Positions 14,581-17,300 of a stretch of DNA of 17,300 nt are shown piece by piece. This DNA comes from an uncultured bacterium (lineage in GTDB: Bacteria; Methylomirabilota; Methylomirabilia; Rokubacteriales; CSP1-6). A program made the position numbers and the translations under genes. Positions within the stretch are counted from its first letter, which is position 1, and each line of letters opens with the position of its first letter. A model generated the notes under the pieces. The model saw only the letters and a program-made list of their open reading frames with translations. It was not told the origin of the DNA and did not search any database. The stretch spans positions 1 through 17,300 of the forward strand of contig CAMLFJ010000010.1 in the NCBI GenBank assembly GCA_946479205.1, in the 5' to 3' direction.

Positions 14581-15387
14581 TCAGTCGCGCGCGTCGAGCG
14601 CTTCCTGCACCAGCTCGTGCAGCCGCCTCAGCCCGATCAGCAGCGACGGGCCCGGGCTCAGGATGTCGGCCCCGTCCATCTCGTGGATGCGGCCGCCCCG
14701 CACCGCGCTGATCCGCTCCCAGCCCGGGCGCGCCGCGATCGCGGCGAGGTCGGCCGGCTTGCCGCACCAGGACGCGACGATCACCTGCGGGTCCCGGCGC
14801 ACGACCTCGGCCGGATCGACCACCCGATCGCGCGCGCTCTTGCGGTCGCGGAGGTCGGCGAACACGTCGCGCCCGCCCGCCGCCTCGATCAGCTCCGAGA
14901 CCCAGCGGATGCCCGCGATGAGGGGCTCGTGCCACTCCTCGAAGTAGACCCGCGGCCGGTCCGGCCACACCCGCGAGAACTCGCGCACCTGGGTGATCTC
15001 GTCGCGCATGTCGAGGACGAGGTCGCGCGCCGCCGGCTCCGCCCCGAGCAGGCCCCCCACCGTGAGGATGGTCTGCATGACCTCCTCGACCGAGCGCGGG
15101 TTGGCGCAGAACACCGGCAGTCCCGCGCGGATCAGCTCCGCGCTGACGTCGGCCTGCAGATCGGAGAACGCGAGGATCAGGTCGGGCCGGAGATCGAGGA
15201 TGCGGTCCACTCGAAAGGTCGTGAAGCCGCCGACCCGCGGCTTGGCCGCGGCCTCCGCCGGCCGCCGCGCGGTGCCCGGCACGCCCACCACCCGGTCGCC
15301 CGCGCCGAGCGCGTAGCAGATCTCGACGTGCTCGGCGCTCAGGCAGACGATGCGGCGCGGGAACTCGACCGGGGACTTGCCGTACAT
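14581..15387 (-). CDS. Cobalamin-type (BtuF-like) periplasmic-binding-protein fold, orphan and without signal peptide
   Basis: The 268-residue protein has the helical-backbone, two-lobed binding fold of class III substrate-binding proteins. PRRIVCLSAEHVEICYALGAGDRVVGV (10-36) is the typical first strand-helix of BtuF and Fe-siderophore binders, and FTTFRVDRILDLRPDLIL is the second. FEEWHEPLIAGIRWVSELIEAAGG is a stretch characteristic of bacterial proteins annotated as cobalamin-binding. The chain begins directly with the mature domain: MYGKSPVEFPRR has no signal peptide or lipobox, and no ABC permease or ATPase gene is in the window. It may therefore be cytoplasmic, or coupled to a transporter elsewhere. 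I chose ATG 15387 because GAGGGGAG lies five bases upstream; GTG 15402 is possible but lies in the repeat. Confidence 0.82.
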   Translation of the reverse strand: MYGKSPVEFPRRIVCLSAEHVEICYALGAGDRVVGVPGTARRPAEAAAKPRVGGFTTFRVDRILDLRPDLILAFSDLQADVSAELIRAGLPVFCANPRSVEEVMQTILTVGGLLGAEPAARDLVLDMRDEITQVREFSRVWPDRPRVYFEEWHEPLIAGIRWVSELIEAAGGRDVFADLRDRKSARDRVVDPAEVVRRDPQVIVASWCGKPADLAAIAARPGWERISAVRGGRIHEMDGADILSPGPSLLIGLRRLHELVQEALDARD

Positions 15388-15390
15388 GAG

Positions 15391-15429
15391 GGCTCCCCTC
15401 ACCCTGCCCTCTCCCCGGAAGGGAGAGGG
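15391..15429. repeat. GC-rich stem-loop intergenic repeat (REP/MITE-like)
   Basis: Positions 15407-15415 (CCCTCTCCC) and 15421-15429 (GGGAGAGGG) are perfect 9-bp inverted arms around a 5-base loop, CGGAA. They are preceded by CTCCCCTCACCCTG. This pattern is one I recognise from short dispersed intergenic repeats of many GC-rich bacteria, which is memory rather than a search. It fills almost the whole gap between the M20D amidohydrolase stop and the BtuF-like start. No T-tract follows the stem on either strand. Confidence 0.65.
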
Positions 15430-15438
15430 AGATGAGCG

Positions 15439-16773
15439 CTACTTGCTTCCGTCGTACAGCTCCGTGTTGGCGGTGCCGCGCTGGAAGGAGAGGTACTCCT
15501 CCTTGGTCATGCGCGGCTTCCAGGCCTCGAGGATCTCGCGCGCCGCGCCCGCCCCGTCCCAGAGCATGTCCACCGCCATCAGCGCGAGCTGCTTGGCCGG
15601 CTCCACGTAGGCGAGCTTCGGATCGGCGATCGCGTAGTCGGCGCCGTGCCCGCCGCCGGTGGCGCCGCCCATGTACGGATGCAGCGTCGGCATCACGTGG
15701 GAGATATCGCCCATGTCGGTCGAGCCGCTGCGGTGGCCGGACTCGGTGACCTGGTCGGCGCCCAGCAGCGCCTTCGCGTTGACCTTGAACTGCTCGGCCA
15801 TGCCCATGTGGTTGAAGAGGGGCAGGTAGCCGGGCAGCGTCTCGATCTCCACCTGGGCGCCGAGCGCGAGGGCTCCCGCGCGCAGAGCGCGGTCCACCCG
15901 GCGGTTGGCCTCCAGGATCGCCTCCACCGTCTTGCCGCGGACGTAGGTCTCGAGGCGTACCTCGCCCGGGATCACGTTCACCTGGCTGCCGCCGTGCGTG
16001 ATGATCGGGTGCACGCGGATGGAGTCCTCGTCGCGAAAGGTCTCCCGGATCGCGTTGATCGCGGAGAGGCCGATGTTGGCCGCGTAGAGCGCGTTGATCC
16101 CCATGTGCGGGGCGCCCCCCGCGTGGGAGGCGCGGCCGATGTAGCGCACCGTCTTCACGAGGCAGCCGTTGTTGGAAGCGGCCACCCCCGCCTTCTTCAT
16201 GTCGGGCTGTGACGTGGTGTGGATCATCATCGCCATGTCCACGTCGTCGAAGTGCCCGAGACGGAGCAGCTCGGGCTTGCCGCCCAGGAACTCGAGACGG
16301 CCCGCGCGCGCCTGTTGCACCCGCCACTCGACGTCACCATATTCTTCCGCGGGTACCGCGAAGAACACCACGCGGCCGGCCAGGTGCTCGAAGGCCCGCG
16401 CCTCGCAGAGGCCCATGGCGGCGCCCAGGAGCCCCGCGATCTGGGCATTGTGGCCGCAGGCGTGCGCGGCGCCGGTCTCCGGATCGGCGATCGGATGCCC
16501 CGCCACCACCAGGCCGTCCAGCTCGCCCAGCAGCGCGAAGGTCGGGCCGTCCTTGACGCCCGAGGCCTCGGCCCGCACTCCGGTGAGGGCGAGGCCGCTC
16601 CGCGGCTTCAGGCCGAGCTCGCTCAGAGTCTCCTCGGCGAGTCGCGCGGTCTTGAACTCCTTGAAGCCGAGCTCGGGCTGGCGGCGGATGCGCTCGCCCA
16701 GACCGATGATGCGCTCGCGGTTGCGATCGATCGCCTTGCACACCGAATCCTTGAGCTCTTTCTTAGTCGTCAT
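15439..16773 (-). CDS. M20D family amidohydrolase (AbgB-like aminobenzoyl-glutamate hydrolase)
   Basis: The 444-residue enzyme belongs to the M20D amidohydrolases, which cut amide bonds in N-acyl amino acids and similar compounds; AbgB of E. coli cleaves p-aminobenzoyl-glutamate with AbgA. The metal-site residues are C106 and H108 in HACGHNAQ, the E143/E144 pair in VPAEEYGD, H185 in MIHTTSQ, and a late histidine, H375, in TGGGHGADY. The dimerisation strand RASHAGGAPHMGINAL (214-229) is typical. DMGDISHVMPTLHPYMGG (353-370) matches AbgB-type C termini. No AbgA homologue is beside it, so a homodimer or a different substrate is possible. An AAGCGGAGC ribosome-site-like sequence lies about 10-14 bases before ATG 16773. 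Confidence 0.88.
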   Translation of the reverse strand: MTTKKELKDSVCKAIDRNRERIIGLGERIRRQPELGFKEFKTARLAEETLSELGLKPRSGLALTGVRAEASGVKDGPTFALLGELDGLVVAGHPIADPETGAAHACGHNAQIAGLLGAAMGLCEARAFEHLAGRVVFFAVPAEEYGDVEWRVQQARAGRLEFLGGKPELLRLGHFDDVDMAMMIHTTSQPDMKKAGVAASNNGCLVKTVRYIGRASHAGGAPHMGINALYAANIGLSAINAIRETFRDEDSIRVHPIITHGGSQVNVIPGEVRLETYVRGKTVEAILEANRRVDRALRAGALALGAQVEIETLPGYLPLFNHMGMAEQFKVNAKALLGADQVTESGHRSGSTDMGDISHVMPTLHPYMGGATGGGHGADYAIADPKLAYVEPAKQLALMAVDMLWDGAGAAREILEAWKPRMTKEEYLSFQRGTANTELYDGSK

Positions 16774-16807
16774 TGGGCTTTTGCTCCGCTTTGAGGTTTG
16801 GCCTCTT

Positions 16808-16832
16808 CGCCCCGACGGGGCTCATCGGGGCG
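16808..16832. other. Short inverted repeat between ThiO-like and M20D genes
   Basis: CGCCCCGA (16808-16815) and TCGGGGCG (16825-16832) form an 8-bp inverted repeat with a 9-base loop, just after the stop of the ThiO-like gene on the minus strand. It could fold in the transcript and slow or end transcription. No run of T follows, so a rho-independent terminator is only weakly supported. Confidence 0.35.
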
Positions 16833-16838
16833 CCTGGG

Positions 16839-17300
16839 CTACCGTGCGAAACGCGCGGGGAGAAACGGGGTGATCGACTCGGGGGTTTCGCCGTCGACGA
16901 TGCAGCGGGTCAGCAGCGCCGCGGTGATGGGCGCCATGAGGATGCCGTTGCGGTAGTGCGCGGTGGCCGCGAAGAGGCCGGCCACGTCGGGCCACGGGCC
17001 CAGCACCGGCTGGCCGTCGGGAACCCACGGGCGGAAGCCGCACCAGGAGCGGGTGACCGCGCGCCGGCCGATCTCGGGGACGAGCGCGACCGCGGCCGCG
17101 ATGAGCGAGCCGAGGCCGTCGGCGGTGACCTCGCGCAGGAAGCCCGCGTGCTCCACGGTGGCGCCGATGAGGATCTCCCCCGAGGGCCGCGGCACGACGT
17201 AGATCTCGTCGCCGTGAAGGGCGCGGGTGATCAGCGGCGGGACATTGCTCACCGCCAGCATCTGCCCGCGTACCGGCGCCACCGGCAGCCGGAGACCCAC
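16839..17300 (-). CDS. ThiO-like FAD-dependent amino-acid oxidase, C-terminal part (cut by right edge)
   Basis: The visible 153 residues are the C-terminal half of a DAO-fold flavoenzyme resembling glycine oxidase ThiO, which oxidises glycine to the imine used in thiazole synthesis. PVAPVRGQML (6-15) is the conserved strand before the substrate domain, and IYVVPRPSGEILIGATVEHAGF (33-54) is strongly ThiO-like. SWCGFRPWVPDGQPVLGPWPDVAGLFAATAHYRNGILMAPI is the FAD-binding end found in glycine and sarcosine oxidases. The N-terminal GxGxxG domain must lie beyond the right edge, and the GTG at the edge is not the true start. No other thiamine gene is in the window, so a related imino-acid oxidase is also possible. 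Confidence 0.85.
   Translation of the reverse strand: MGLRLPVAPVRGQMLAVSNVPPLITRALHGDEIYVVPRPSGEILIGATVEHAGFLREVTADGLGSLIAAAVALVPEIGRRAVTRSWCGFRPWVPDGQPVLGPWPDVAGLFAATAHYRNGILMAPITAALLTRCIVDGETPESITPFLPARFAR

Noticed and set aside
14447..16327. 626-codon minus-strand frame spanning M20D, the repeat, the BtuF-like gene and the gap
   Set aside because: It runs through three unrelated genes in the wrong frame and is R/G/P-rich, so it is a GC artefact.
1..17300. Mobile element, CRISPR array, tRNA or rRNA
   Set aside because: I saw no transposase, integrase, spaced direct repeats, cloverleaf or rRNA-like sequence on either strand, and the coding style is uniform throughout.

Overview
This window is a GC-rich, gene-dense piece of bacterial chromosome with 17 protein genes, two of them cut by the window edges. 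I see no RNA gene, CRISPR array, insertion sequence or phage gene. The longest non-coding stretch is 169 bp (14412-14580). Gene content (a FabL-type enoyl reductase-like SDR, a TcuA-like flavoprotein, several M20 hydrolases, an orphan cobalamin-type binding protein) and the very high GC suggest a soil or groundwater bacterium of the Methylomirabilota/Rokubacteria or deltaproteobacterial kind. That placement is an inference from memory of such genomes, not a measurement.

Left block, minus strand (1-3936), read right to left: a stand-alone CinA N-terminal (MoCF) domain protein, a GT39 membrane glycosyltransferase, a small membrane protein, a class I methyltransferase, and the start of a GT2 glycosyltransferase that runs off the left edge. 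The GT2/GT39 pair has the logic of lipid-linked sugar transfer: GT2 loads a polyprenyl phosphate and GT39 uses it. A plus-strand operon (4021-7142) leaves the same 84-bp divergent promoter region. It holds an enoyl-ACP-reductase-like SDR, the undecaprenyl-diphosphatase UppP and a TcuA-like FAD dehydrogenase. UppP would supply the undecaprenyl phosphate that lipid-linked glycosylation consumes.

Middle, minus strand: an alpha/beta hydrolase gene overlaps a response regulator with an HD-GYP c-di-GMP phosphodiesterase output (7152-8931). This pair converges on the FAD gene with only 9 bp between stops.

Right block, minus strand: a tight five-gene operon (8968-14411) of TldD, TldE/PmbA, TatD, a serine hydrolase and an M20 peptidase. 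Three of its four junctions are 4-bp stop/start overlaps (GTGA, GTGA, ATGA). It looks like a peptide maturation or degradation module. Upstream of it are a BtuF-like binding protein without a signal peptide, an AbgB-like M20D amidohydrolase, and the C-terminal half of a ThiO-like FAD amino-acid oxidase cut by the right edge. A stem-loop repeat lies between the amidohydrolase and the BtuF-like gene.

Regulation: three minus-strand gene starts share the extended -10 core ATGCTA (TGCTATCCT, TGCTACGAT, TGCTAGGAT), and the plus-strand operon has TGATAGAAT. Two of the promoters sit so close to the start codon that the transcripts would be nearly leaderless. No clearly undescribed defence or RiPP system is visible. 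The best leads are the coupled TldD/TldE peptidase operon, the orphan cytoplasmic BtuF-like protein, and the extended -10/leaderless promoter pattern.
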